Positions 18,624-27,279 of a DNA stretch of 64,000 nt are shown one piece after another; positions within the stretch are counted from its first letter, which is position 1, and each line of letters begins with the position of its first letter. Below the pieces are notes generated by a model. It worked only from the letters and a program-made list of their open reading frames with translations. It searched no databases and was not told the origin of the DNA. This stretch comes from AP-15 sp963724435 (lineage in GTDB: Bacteria > Pseudomonadota > Alphaproteobacteria > ATCC43930 > CGMCC-115725). The position numbers were made by a program, and so were the translations under genes. The stretch covers positions 124,001-188,000 of the forward strand of contig CAVRUN010000005.1 of assembly GCA_963724435.1 (NCBI GenBank), in the 5' to 3' direction.

Positions 18624-19814
18624 ATGGATGCCTGGTTTCATTGCGAGAACCCCTATCCGTTCGTCCCCGACCAGGTGTTGGACGCGGCGGATTCGGTGCG
18701 CGCCAGCCTGCCGAACCGCTACTGCGATCCCAAGGTCGCGGCGCAGCTGTTTGAGGAGACGCTCGACGAATACCTGTTGTGCGACGAACTCGGGCTCAAC
18801 ATCACATCGAGCGAGCACCACGCTGGCATCAACTGCCTCTATGGCGCGAGCCCGCTGGTTCTCGGGATTGTCGCGCGCCAGACCAAGAATATCCGCCTCT
18901 TAAGCATGGGGACGCTGGTCACCGTGAGGCAAGACCCGGTGCGCGTCGCCGAGGAATACGCCACCGCCGATGTGATCTCGCGCGGCCGGCTTGAGATCGG
19001 CTTTGTCAAATCGGGCGGCACCGAGATGGCTTCCGGCAACGCCAACCCGATCGGCGTGCGCGAGCGCTTTTGGGAGGCGATCGACCTGATCGGCAAGACC
19101 TTGACCACCCATGACGGCCCGTTCAGCTGGGAGGGCAAGCACTTTACCCATCGTCACGTCAACATCTGGCCGCGGCCTTATCAGGACCCGCATCCGCCGA
19201 TGTGGGCGGCAACCTCCGACCCGGCCGACACCGCCGAGATCGGCCGGCGCGGGATGGTCAACATCATGGTCATGCGCGGGGTCGAGGTCACCAAGCGCGC
19301 CTGGGCCTCCTATCGCCAAGCGCGGGCCGAGGCTGGGCTGTCAAAACCGGCGACCGACCGCTTTGGCTATTCGGCCTTTGTCTATGTCGGTGACAGCGAT
19401 GAGGAAGCCGTGCGCGTCGGTTCCAAGCTCCTGTGGTTTGTCAACACCAGCATGAAGTCGGCGCCGCAATACGCAAAGTTCCTGCCCGGCCAGACACCGG
19501 CCGAATTCGCCCCGCAGCTTTACCGCAACCCTGCAGCGGTCGGGGTCGGACGGCCGGGGCGCGACTCGGCGTTGAACCGACCGGGGGTCACCGCCGAGAT
19601 GGCGATGGCAGGGGGCCGCATGTATGCCGGCAACCCGGATACGGTCTATAAACAGATCATGGAGTTCTACGACAAGGTCGGCGGCTTTGGGCATCTGATC
19701 ATGGTCGGCAAGACCGGCTTTATCACTCATGACGAGGCGGTCAAGAACATCACCCTGTTCTCAAAAGAGGTGCTGCCGCGCCTGCGGGAGATCAAGCCGG
19801 TCGTCACCGAGTGA
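18624..19814 (+). CDS. LLM class flavin-dependent oxidoreductase
   Basis: Luciferase-like TIM-barrel monooxygenase using reduced FMN or F420. Conserved blocks are ITSSEHHAG, LLSMGTLVTVRQDPVRVAEE, LEIGFVKSGG, WPRPYQDPHPPMWAATSD and GRMYAGNPDTVYKQI. The open frame extends far upstream across the divergent tauD gene. The family reading begins at MDAWFHCENPYPF, giving 396 residues, but the ribosome site there is weak (GGACGAG). No flavin reductase partner is nearby. Together with the divergent TauD gene it suggests two oxygenases acting on one substrate class. Confidence 0.88.
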   Translation: MDAWFHCENPYPFVPDQVLDAADSVRASLPNRYCDPKVAAQLFEETLDEYLLCDELGLNITSSEHHAGINCLYGASPLVLGIVARQTKNIRLLSMGTLVTVRQDPVRVAEEYATADVISRGRLEIGFVKSGGTEMASGNANPIGVRERFWEAIDLIGKTLTTHDGPFSWEGKHFTHRHVNIWPRPYQDPHPPMWAATSDPADTAEIGRRGMVNIMVMRGVEVTKRAWASYRQARAEAGLSKPATDRFGYSAFVYVGDSDEEAVRVGSKLLWFVNTSMKSAPQYAKFLPGQTPAEFAPQLYRNPAAVGVGRPGRDSALNRPGVTAEMAMAGGRMYAGNPDTVYKQIMEFYDKVGGFGHLIMVGKTGFITHDEAVKNITLFSKEVLPRLREIKPVVTE

Positions 19815-20206
19815 GCGCGGTCGGCGGCAGACGCGGCCGGCGGAAAATTGGAACAATTCCCGGTTCCACGGGAAAAATCGCGGTTTCCGTCGCAAAAGGC
19901 TGGTTCGCCAGCAAAATACCTGATTTACAGCAACGGCTTACGAGCGGATTCCCGTCGCCGATCTAATCGGGAATTATTGTCACCGAACCGGGAACAATTT
20001 TGCTCGAACCGGGAATGATCGGGAAGTTCGATTTACTGGGAGACGCCCCATGTCTGACACCCCGAGGTATGATTTTCGGTTCCTGTAACAGCTAAGTCGG
20101 CCATTTTTAGGGCAGCGGTTACGCCGGAGTGACGGAGCACTTCGCCAACAATGTGCCAGCCGCACATTCAGCCGGCGGCACGGTCGTCCATTTCGAAATC
20201 CGGAGG
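19815..20206. other. Intergenic stretch with terminal-repeat-like sequence, no gene
   Basis: I see no convincing reading frame in these 392 bases. The stretch is less GC-rich than its flanks. It holds the three tandem 21-base units reported separately and one inverted copy of the same core (GAACAATTCCCGGTTCC, beginning at 19851). It may be the remnant end of a transposable element. Confidence 0.6.
19964..20026. repeat. Three tandem 21-base repeats, IS21-end-like
   Basis: Three consecutive units of exactly 21 bases share the core (A/C)CGGGAA. Their starts are TAATCGGGAATTATTG, GAACCGGGAACAATTT and GAACCGGGAATGATCG. Multiple terminal repeats of about 20 bases are a known feature of IS21-family ends, and no transposase frame remains nearby. 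That assignment is inference; the periodicity is directly visible. Confidence 0.55.
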
Positions 20207-20672
20207 TCAGCTGTTGTTCGGGTAGCAGGCCGCGGCGGTCAGGGTAATGCCGCCGGAATTCAAATGGACCAGCAAGGGGGCGACGCTGGTGAAGGTTTTG
20301 GTCAAGGTCACCTGCGAAATGCCGCTGGTGCCGCCGCCGCTTGTCGCCGAAATGCTCAGCGAAATGCCCGATGCCGGCAAGGACAGCCCCCAGCCGCTCG
20401 CGACATTTTGAATATAGGTCTTCGTCGCGGTGGAGCTGTAGCTGCCGCTCGATGTGCAGGAACTGGCTTTGGCGATTTGTGCCCTGCGCAATCGCCATGC
20501 AGCGCGCGCCGGCAAGTGCGGTTTCCTGCAGAGCTTGTTCGGTCCAGAGGACGCGGCCGAACTCGATCGCGCCAAACACCAGCATCAGAAACATCGGCGC
20601 CACGAGGGCGAACTCGACCGCGGTCGCACCGTCCTCGGTTGCAGTGATCCTAGGTAGTCCCGGGCATCTCAC
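20207..20672 (-). pseudogene. TadE-like pilus/secretion protein, one frameshift
   Basis: The start is GTG, overlapping the stop of the preceding tadE by the four bases GTGA. The first part reads ITATEDGATAVEFALVAPMF, a TadE-like charged motif, then one transmembrane helix and EFGRVLWTEQALQETALAGA. After ARCMAIAQ the family sequence continues only in the next frame: SSCTSSGSYSSTATKTYIQN and so on, to ACYPNNS. Removing one G from the GGG run at 20482-20484 joins the halves into about 154 residues. TadE proteins are minor pseudopilins or assembly factors of Tad/Flp pili. No tadA, tadB, tadC or flp gene is in the window. Confidence 0.75.
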
Positions 20673-21199
20673 TGGGTTTCGACCAGGGCATTGCGGGTCA
20701 GCGTGCCGTTGGCGACAAAACCGAATGTCGGGAACAGCGGGCTGACGGCGCGGCTCGCGGTGATCGTCACAAACTGGCCGCCGATGCCGCCCCCGGCGCA
20801 AGCGCTGCCACAAGTGACGGTGCTGCCCCATGTCCAATTGCCCGGCGTCCCGGTCGGACAATAGCAATGCGTGCTGTCGTTGCTATTGTTGACATTGACG
20901 GTGCTCGTCGCCCAACCGGTCCCGATCACGTTGTTGACGATGTTCGTGATATTGGTATTGAGGGTGCTCGGGGTTATGGTGCCACTGTTGAGGGCAGCGG
21001 CATTGTTGACGGCGTATTCGGCGCCGGCGCTGACTGCCGCATCGAGCTGGGCGCCGGTGAACATCAACAGGCCGATATCGACCGTCGCCGCCACGATCAT
21101 CAGAAAGACCAGCGCATAGATCGCAAACTCGATCGCGGCAACGCCCGGCATCCTCCTGCGGCCGCAGAAGTTGAAGCAGTGCGCGCGGCATCGGCTCAC
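20669..21199 (-). CDS. TadE-like protein
   Basis: TadE-type protein of 176 residues: a short basic N-terminus, then PGVAAIEFAIYALVFLMIVA, where the Glu inside the hydrophobic segment is the TadE hallmark. An extracytoplasmic domain rich in Asn, Thr and Ser follows, with four cysteines (HCYCP, TCGSAC). I start at GTG because it overlaps the upstream tadG stop as GTGA and the downstream gene uses the same arrangement. An internal ATG at codon 17 sits too close to its AGGAGG. The gene is intact, unlike both neighbours. Confidence 0.78.
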   Translation of the reverse strand: MSRCRAHCFNFCGRRRMPGVAAIEFAIYALVFLMIVAATVDIGLLMFTGAQLDAAVSAGAEYAVNNAAALNSGTITPSTLNTNITNIVNNVIGTGWATSTVNVNNSNDSTHCYCPTGTPGNWTWGSTVTCGSACAGGGIGGQFVTITASRAVSPLFPTFGFVANGTLTRNALVETQ

Positions 21200-23324
21200 T
21201 GCACCAAGCTGACCGAAGTACCCCGACCCGCTGCCGCCAAGCCCGCTGCATGCTCGAGCCGAGCGGCTGAACCGCCAGCCAGGGTCACCTGCGAGCCGAT
21301 CAGCTCGAGGCACGCGCCCAGTGTCGATGGTGTCGTGCAAGCGGCGGCGCCGCTCATGTTGATCGCACCATGCGGGAAATAGAATGCGCCCGAAATGCGC
21401 GTATTGGTCGCCCCGGTGGTGAAAGTCGGCGGCTGCCGGTGTTGGTCGATGATCTGCGGGCCGATCACAGCAAGGTTGGCGGTGGTCGCCGGAGTCGATG
21501 GGGCGGTAAGGTTCACGGTGCTATAGCCAGCGCCAAAGCAGAAGGCCGACGTCGTACCGATCCACAGGTGACACGTGCTCGTGCCACCGATCACGAAGGT
21601 GACGTTCAGTGCAGTGAGGCCAGTCGGTTGTGCCCGCTCGTTGGGCAGTTGCTAACATCGCCGCCGCCGCCATTCCCGACCGCGACGTAGCCGTTGACGG
21701 TGTAGACCCCGGACCCCTAGGACAATGCCGCCGGCGGCGATGATGATGCCATTGATATCGTGCGCGGCGGCGGCCGGGATCGTTAGGCAAGTGCCGCCGC
21801 TCGCTGGCTATACGTCCCGGCGGTCTGAAACAGATCCCCGGCACCGGTTGCGTCGCCACAGTGTCATTATCCCGCTGGTCCCAGCGTTCAGCGAGTAGCC
21901 GTCGCTCGCCTTGCCCGATATTGTAGCTGTTAGTGCTGGTGCCACTTCCGAGGCCAGAGCGCTTGGCGCCGCCGCCGTTGTAAATGCCCCCGGCTAGGTT
22001 AAAGGTGCTCGGGCCGGCGAAAGTCAGGGTCGTCCCGTGTTGCAGATGCTGTATCCGCTTGTTCCGCTGCATGAACCAGTGCCGCGAGATTAAATGTGCC
22101 CGCTCCGAAGTGTCGTTGTCGTAGCCGCCGCCCATCGTGGCGCATGCCGGCTCGCAGTAAAGGTTCCCGCGCCGAAAGTGGTAGATGCCTGCCCTCTGTC
22201 GTAATCGAGCCTGAACGTCAAGTGTTGAGCCTAATTACCGTCCGGTAGCTCGTGCGTGCCGTAGTGATAAGTCCTGCGCCGAAAGCCATAAGTCTCGCCC
22301 GAACTGCTTAGCGTCGCTCCGCTCGAAGACCATGCGCAAGCGAATTGTCGGTAGCCGCCAGATGAGGTTGCAATAACGGCAGCCACCTTATTAGGGTGAA
22401 GCTGCCAAAGTTGAATGGGCCGGCGCCGGTGCAAGTGACCGTGTAGGGCTTATTTGTGGAGGTCGTAGCTGTCCGGCAGCCTGATGGCAAGTCCTGTTAC
22501 GCTGGTCTTTGTGAAACTCACCGCGCTGCCGCTGGGGATCGTGACGCTGGCGCATTCGGTCGGCGCGACTGTGCCCGAGGTGCCGAAGTACCCGAGCGGT
22601 GAGCCCGATATGCGCTGCGGCGGTCGAGACCACGCTGTTGCCGCTCAGCGGGTCGGAAGTTGTTATTTGGTTGTAGGTGACAGATGGCGTGCCGGACGGT
22701 GGTGAAATGCTGCGCGCCGCCGCGTTGCGCTGTGAGTGGTACCGTAATCGACGGTTTTGGTCGCGAGAGCTGCGCCCGCCGACGAGGGTCACCGCATTGT
22801 TGGAAGCCACGGCACAATTGTTCGCGGTGATGTTGGTGCCCGCCATCGGCGACGATACCGGTGCCGCCGCTGTTGAGGGCGATGATGCACCCGGGGGCGC
22901 TGCTGTTGATTTCCGCGTAGGCGGTGGCGCTGACCGGCAATGTCGTATTTGATGTCAGCACCCGGGCCAGCTCCAGTGGCAGATTGGTCGTGGCGGTAAC
23001 CTCAATGGCGTGATTGCCGTCACCGCTCGGCGAGCTGACGTAAGACGGGGTGACGCCGCTCGACAGCCCGTTTAGCGCCGCGATGTTGCTGGCGGCGCTG
23101 GTGGCGCTGTCGCTGGAGCCTGTCGAATTGTAAACGAGGGCGCCGCCATAGGCCGCGAGATCGGCCGCGCGCTGGTTCTCGACCTTTTGCAACAGCCCAT
23201 GGCCGTATTCGAGCGCCAATGCCGATACCCCGACCACCGCCACCAAGACGAATGCGGCAAGAACGCTGATCGCACCCTGCTCATCGTGCCAATATCGTCT
23301 AAAAACGTCTGATTCACCGCGCAT
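21196..23324 (-). pseudogene. TadG-like protein gene with many frameshifts
   Basis: The N-terminus is intact for about 158 codons: DEQGAISVLAAFVLVAVVG membrane anchor, then QRAADLAAYGGALVYNS, as in TadG-type Flp assembly proteins. After GTGIV the reading jumps among all three frames. TNITANNCAVASNNAVTLVG, SPLGYFGTSGTVAPTECAS and VTCTGAGPFNFGSFTL, then repeated FGAGTF/FNLAGGIYNGGGA beta-solenoid-like units, and finally LELIGSQVTLAGG...TSVSLVQ lie in different frames. At least seven single-base changes are needed between 22280 and 22850 alone. The stop overlaps the tadE start (GTGA). Whether this is decay or poor sequence cannot be told here. Confidence 0.75.
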
Positions 23325-23861
23325 AGATCAGCTCCTCACGCAGCGAGGCTAGGCGGATCACGTAAACAAAAAATTAAAACCTAAGACATCGATCGCTTAG
23401 CCGCATACCCGCGGTACTCTAGAATGCCAATTTTGCGGAAATTTGCTGATAGTTCCAAATATTAGGGATATGTCGCCGACAATCTCCCACACGTCACCCC
23501 GCGTTTCGAGCACGCAGTGAGGGGCGCACCTCCCCGCAACTTATTTACTTTACGCGGGTGGGGGTGAATTCAGATCAAGTTTTGATTTCTAGCCCTACGA
23601 TTTGTACCTTAGTACCAGCGCGCCCATCACGGGGCTGCTTCGCCGCAATCACCAATGGCGGCAACCGTCTGTTCGATTGGCACGACTACAACGATTTGCG
23701 ATATGTTGACTAGGGCGGGGCGCGTGGACGCAATGCAAATGCTGATGGCCTGACCCGCCACGCGCCCCCTGTAACAAAAAGGCTACGCCACGCGGGTCCA
23801 TTGAAGGACGGTTTACCGCCGCCATCCTCTCCGCCGCCATCCTCGCGGCCGGGACGCTGCG
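23325..23861. other. Intergenic region upstream of the tad operon
   Basis: These 537 bases contain no reading frame that I can support on either strand. The stretch just before tadG is AT-richer than the rest and presumably holds its promoter. I recognise no tRNA, repeat or riboswitch. Confidence 0.55.
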
Positions 23862-24672
23862 TCAGTGCTGGAGGAGCAGGTAGAGAGCTGAGACGAGCAT
23901 CGCTAGGCCGCCGGCGCGGGCGATCCATTGCCCCGCCGGAAACATCTTTTCAACGAGAACAAAGGTGGCGATCACCGCCATCCATAAGAGGCTCATGATG
24001 CCGGCGGCGAACATCAGCGCCATCAAGAACCAGCAGCAGCCGAGGCAATAGAGCCCGTGCTCAAAGCCCATCCGCAATGCGCCGGCCGGGCCGTCATGCC
24101 AATGGTTTAGAACAAAGTCGAGCGGCGAGCGGCAATGCGCGAGGCAGGCGGTCTTTAACGGCGTCAATTGATAAAGTCCGGCAGCGACGAGAACCGCCGC
24201 GGCCAAGAGCGGACCCAACGCCCCGGTCGCAGGTGAGATCAATGCTGCGCGCTCGAGGCCCCAATCGGCGAGTGTGGCGACCGCGCCAAACACGCCCCAG
24301 GCGGCGAGATAGCCGGCGGTAAACACCGCGGTCGGGACATAGGGCTCGGCGCGCCCGCGCTTTTTGCGGTTGATCGCCGCGAACATCATAATCATCGGCG
24401 CCGCCGAGGGCAGCATCATGCCGGGCATCATCGCCCACCAGAACAGGAAGTTCAGCGCGAAGTCGGCGGCACGCCAGGGCGCGAACGTGGCCGGCATCAT
24501 CTCGGCCATATCCGCCATCGGCTGCATCTGCCAGATACATGTAAAGCCATGACAGCGCGGTGATCGCGGCAAGGGCGGCGGCGATGACGATGCGGTCGCG
24601 TCGCGGCAGCGCCGCGCAGGCGGGGTCTGGGCCCCGAAAGGAGTAGGAGATCCGCTTACCTAGCGTGGCCAA
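23862..24672 (-). pseudogene. DUF2182 integral membrane protein, one frameshift
   Basis: DUF2182 proteins are multi-helix membrane proteins of unknown function, often beside DUF1326. The N-terminal helix (RRDRIVIAAALAAITALSWL) is in one frame. From MQPMADMAEMM onward the remainder continues in the next frame. That part includes FALNFLFWWAMMPGMMLPSA, ACLAHCRSPLDFVLNHW and GLYCLGCCWFLMALMFAAG. Deleting one base near 24524-24530 would restore a protein of about 270 residues. Methionine-, cysteine- and histidine-rich helices hint at metal handling. The apparent start is TTG and is uncertain. The two DUF1326 genes upstream on the same strand belong to the same set. Confidence 0.78.
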
Positions 24673-24703
24673 GCGTCAGGGTCTCATAAGCTTACCACAA
24701 CGG

Positions 24704-24792
24704 CCCACGGGTCCGGCTTTTGGCCAGCCCGAGGACAGGCTCCGGCCGGTGCCCATGGCTGCCATGGTTCCCGGCCTGCGCCGGGATGGGGA
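24704..24792. repeat. Intergenic palindromic (REP-like) element
   Basis: It contains short inverted repeats (GCCCATGGCTGCCATGG) and the segment CGGCCTGCGCCGGGA, which recurs between ureA and ureB near 54.6 kb. Such dispersed palindromes are common in intergenic DNA. It lies between the DUF2182 and first DUF1326 genes. Confidence 0.5.
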
Positions 24793-24880
24793 ATAAAAAT
24801 GCACCTAAATAGATTGGGCAAGCGGGGCCTTCTGATAGCGTTGCCTAGTTCGCAGTATTTCTTCCCCAAATCCGCCGGGG

Positions 24881-25504
24881 TTACGCCGACCAGGCAAAGG
24901 GCGCGAAATGGCCGTTATTGCCTTTGCCGGCAAGATCAAGATCGAGGCCAAAGCCGGTGACACGGGTTGATACCGAGCGCGCCAAGGCGAGCCGACGGTT
25001 TGCCGGGTGGCCGGTATTGTCGAGATAGAGCGGCTCGCCGCTGCGGTTGCGCGACAGCACCCCCTCGATCTCGAAGGAGGCCACGTCGGGAATAGCGGTG
25101 CGGCGCTTAAAACCCTCGGTCGCGAATTCGATCGGCTTAAATTCGACGCCGCGGAAATCGCTAACGAGATTTTGGCGGATAAAGCTGGGCGGACCGCCGG
25201 CATCGCCCGACACGATCGCCGTCAATGCCTGGCGCTGCGCCTGATCGGCGGCGGCATCGACAACGCCGGCGAAAACCCAGTTGCCGTCGGCCATGACCTT
25301 GCCCGAACGGATCACCAGCGCGAATTTGAGCCCGGCGAGCGGGGTGTCGCCGCTATTGCCTTCGTCGATCCGGAACACCATCACCGCAACGCAGTGGTCG
25401 TGGGTCGCCGGCCCCTGCGGGTTGGTATAGATGCATGGGCAAAGATAGTCACAATTGCAGCTTTCCATGTATTCGCCGCGCATCGTCCAGTTCTGGTCCG
25501 GCAT
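24881..25504 (-). CDS. DUF1326 domain-containing protein
   Basis: A 207-residue DUF1326 protein. The characteristic start is WTMRGEYMESCNCDYLCPCI, with the Cys-x-Cys...Cys-x-Cys cluster, and the end is GHFAPFAW. I chose the ATG because GGAGGAGAG lies just upstream; the adjacent GTG is less well spaced. Family function is unknown; the cysteine cluster suggests metal binding. It has a paralogue immediately upstream and a DUF2182 gene downstream, a combination seen as a conserved neighbourhood. Confidence 0.85.
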   Translation of the reverse strand: MPDQNWTMRGEYMESCNCDYLCPCIYTNPQGPATHDHCVAVMVFRIDEGNSGDTPLAGLKFALVIRSGKVMADGNWVFAGVVDAAADQAQRQALTAIVSGDAGGPPSFIRQNLVSDFRGVEFKPIEFATEGFKRRTAIPDVASFEIEGVLSRNRSGEPLYLDNTGHPANRRLALARSVSTRVTGFGLDLDLAGKGNNGHFAPFAWSA

Positions 25505-25535
25505 CACCTCTCTCCTCCGTCCCGATTTCCGCCGG

Positions 25536-26165
25536 CTACTGGTTCGACCAAGAGATCGGCGCGTAATGGCCGTTTTTGCCGGAATTATCCCAGCGCATCC
25601 CGTGATCGGCGAAAGTGCTGCCTGCTCGTCCGACCGCGAGCGCCAGTCTGTCCGGCGCCACGGGATGCCCGGCGTTCGCCCAGATCTCCCCGCTGGGGTG
25701 CAGGCTCGGCAATGGCTCGACCGCCATACTCATGATCCCCGGAATTTCGACCGATCGCATCTTGCCGCTGATCCGATAATCGATCGGCACTTTCTTGGCG
25801 CCGAGGTTGGTTGCGATCAGCGGGGCGAAGTTCGCCATCGGCCCGCCTTCGCCACCGCTAAAGATGGCACCCAGCGACTGCGCCTGCTGATCGCTGGCGC
25901 GCTCGTCGATATAGACGGCGATGGTCCAATCGCCGTTGGCCATCGGCCCTGGGGTGTGCCCGATCACCACCAGATTGAGCCCGTCGAGCGCGACCGAGCC
26001 GTACCTGCCGCTGTCGATGTGAAACGCGAATGCGACGTCACAAGCCCCTTCGGTCGGGCGCGAGGTCAGCGGCGGATTTGGCGAGATCAGGCACGGGCAG
26101 ACGACACTGCAATTGCAATTCTCGAAGTAATCGCCCGAAAGCTGCCATTGCGTTCCGGCGGCCAT
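25536..26165 (-). CDS. DUF1326 domain-containing protein (paralogue)
   Basis: A 209-residue paralogue of the next gene, with QWQLSGDYFENCNCSVVCPC at the start and HYAPISWSN at the end. The shared central pattern is VIGHTPGPMANGDWTIAVYID here versus VIRSGKVMADGNWVFAGVVD there. GGAGGGAGGA precedes the ATG. The two DUF1326 genes are 31 bases apart, so tandem duplication is likely although the sequences have diverged well. Unknown function; probably works with DUF2182. Confidence 0.85.
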   Translation of the reverse strand: MAAGTQWQLSGDYFENCNCSVVCPCLISPNPPLTSRPTEGACDVAFAFHIDSGRYGSVALDGLNLVVIGHTPGPMANGDWTIAVYIDERASDQQAQSLGAIFSGGEGGPMANFAPLIATNLGAKKVPIDYRISGKMRSVEIPGIMSMAVEPLPSLHPSGEIWANAGHPVAPDRLALAVGRAGSTFADHGMRWDNSGKNGHYAPISWSNQ

Positions 26166-26244
26166 TCGATCCTCCCTCCACTGATGCTTCAGTAACGTGT
26201 AAGGTCGGTCGGTTGCTGTTGCAAACCTGAAACAAAATGGCTGT

Positions 26245-27120
26245 TTAGGCCGCCCCGGCTTGCGCCTTTTTGTCCGAAATGCGCTTGTGCAAATTGCGCA
26301 CGATCATGTCGGTCAGCCGCTCGTTGAGCGGGAACAGGCGTTGGCCGATCGGATACGGGTCCTGCTCGGTCACCGGGATCGGGGCTTTGAGAATTTCATC
26401 CGGGCCGACGCCGCGATCGACAAAGCGCTCGACATAGCCGATCCAGTTTTCGACGATCTGGCCCTGTTCCTTTAGATAAGCTTTGCCGCAAGGCTCGCCA
26501 TGACCGGGCACGATCGTTTCGACATCGAGCGCCTCGATGCTCTTGAGCGCCGCCAGCCACTCCCACGGATCGCATTCCTGCAGCCAGCTGCGGCATTTGT
26601 GAAAGACGTTGTCGCCGGTAAAGACCACACCCTCCTCGGGCACCAGCACTGAGGTCTGCGGCGCGGTGTGGCCCGGCATATGGATGATCTTGAAGGTGTG
26701 GTTGCCGACGTTCAGGGTCAGGGTGTCGTCAAAGGTCAAGGTCGGCGGGTTGGCGGGGGGATAATCGGGGTGACCCACCAGCCAGACGCTGTCGGGGTCG
26801 GTTTGCTTGAAACGCTCGCGCTTTTCGTCGAGCGAGCCAAACGCCCACAAATAGCGCTCAAAGCATTCCTGCAATTTGACCTGGCCGACCACCTGGGTGT
26901 TGGTGAAATAGGCGTTGCCGGAAATGTGGTCGCCATGCGGCTCGGTGTTGATCAGATAGCGGATCGGCGCCTTGTCTTCCATTCCCTCGCGCCAGCGCAC
27001 GGCATCGATCGGCTGCTGCGGCGAGTCGATCATGACATAGCCGTCGCTGGTCTCGACAAAGCTCGGGTTGCACCCGGCGAAATAGACTTCCGTAAAACTG
27101 TGGGGTCCGACCCTGCGCAT
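26245..27120 (-). CDS. MBL-fold metallo-hydrolase (first motif His replaced by Glu)
   Basis: Metallo-beta-lactamase-fold hydrolase of 291 residues. The metal motif reads TEPHGDHISGN, that is ExHxDH instead of the usual HxHxDH. Other ligands are present: His in HMPGHTAPQTSV, Asp in VFTGDNVF and His in VPGHGEPCG. I start at MRRVGPHSFTEVYF, with GAGGGAGGCGG upstream, rather than 16 codons earlier. The substrate is unknown. Neighbours give no pathway clue. The substitution would alter the first zinc site. Confidence 0.88.
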   Translation of the reverse strand: MRRVGPHSFTEVYFAGCNPSFVETSDGYVMIDSPQQPIDAVRWREGMEDKAPIRYLINTEPHGDHISGNAYFTNTQVVGQVKLQECFERYLWAFGSLDEKRERFKQTDPDSVWLVGHPDYPPANPPTLTFDDTLTLNVGNHTFKIIHMPGHTAPQTSVLVPEEGVVFTGDNVFHKCRSWLQECDPWEWLAALKSIEALDVETIVPGHGEPCGKAYLKEQGQIVENWIGYVERFVDRGVGPDEILKAPIPVTEQDPYPIGQRLFPLNERLTDMIVRNLHKRISDKKAQAGAA

Positions 27121-27279
27121 ATCCGCCTCCCTCGCGAAAGGCAGCGATTTTCCCCGAACTGTCGCCACGGCACAAGCGCGGCATCAAAGCCCAAAGCGCG
27201 ATAACGGAACCCGCAGCGATAGCGGGACGAACGCTGCGAAGGCCGCCGCGAGCGGCGGTGATTTGGCGCTAAGCGCTGG

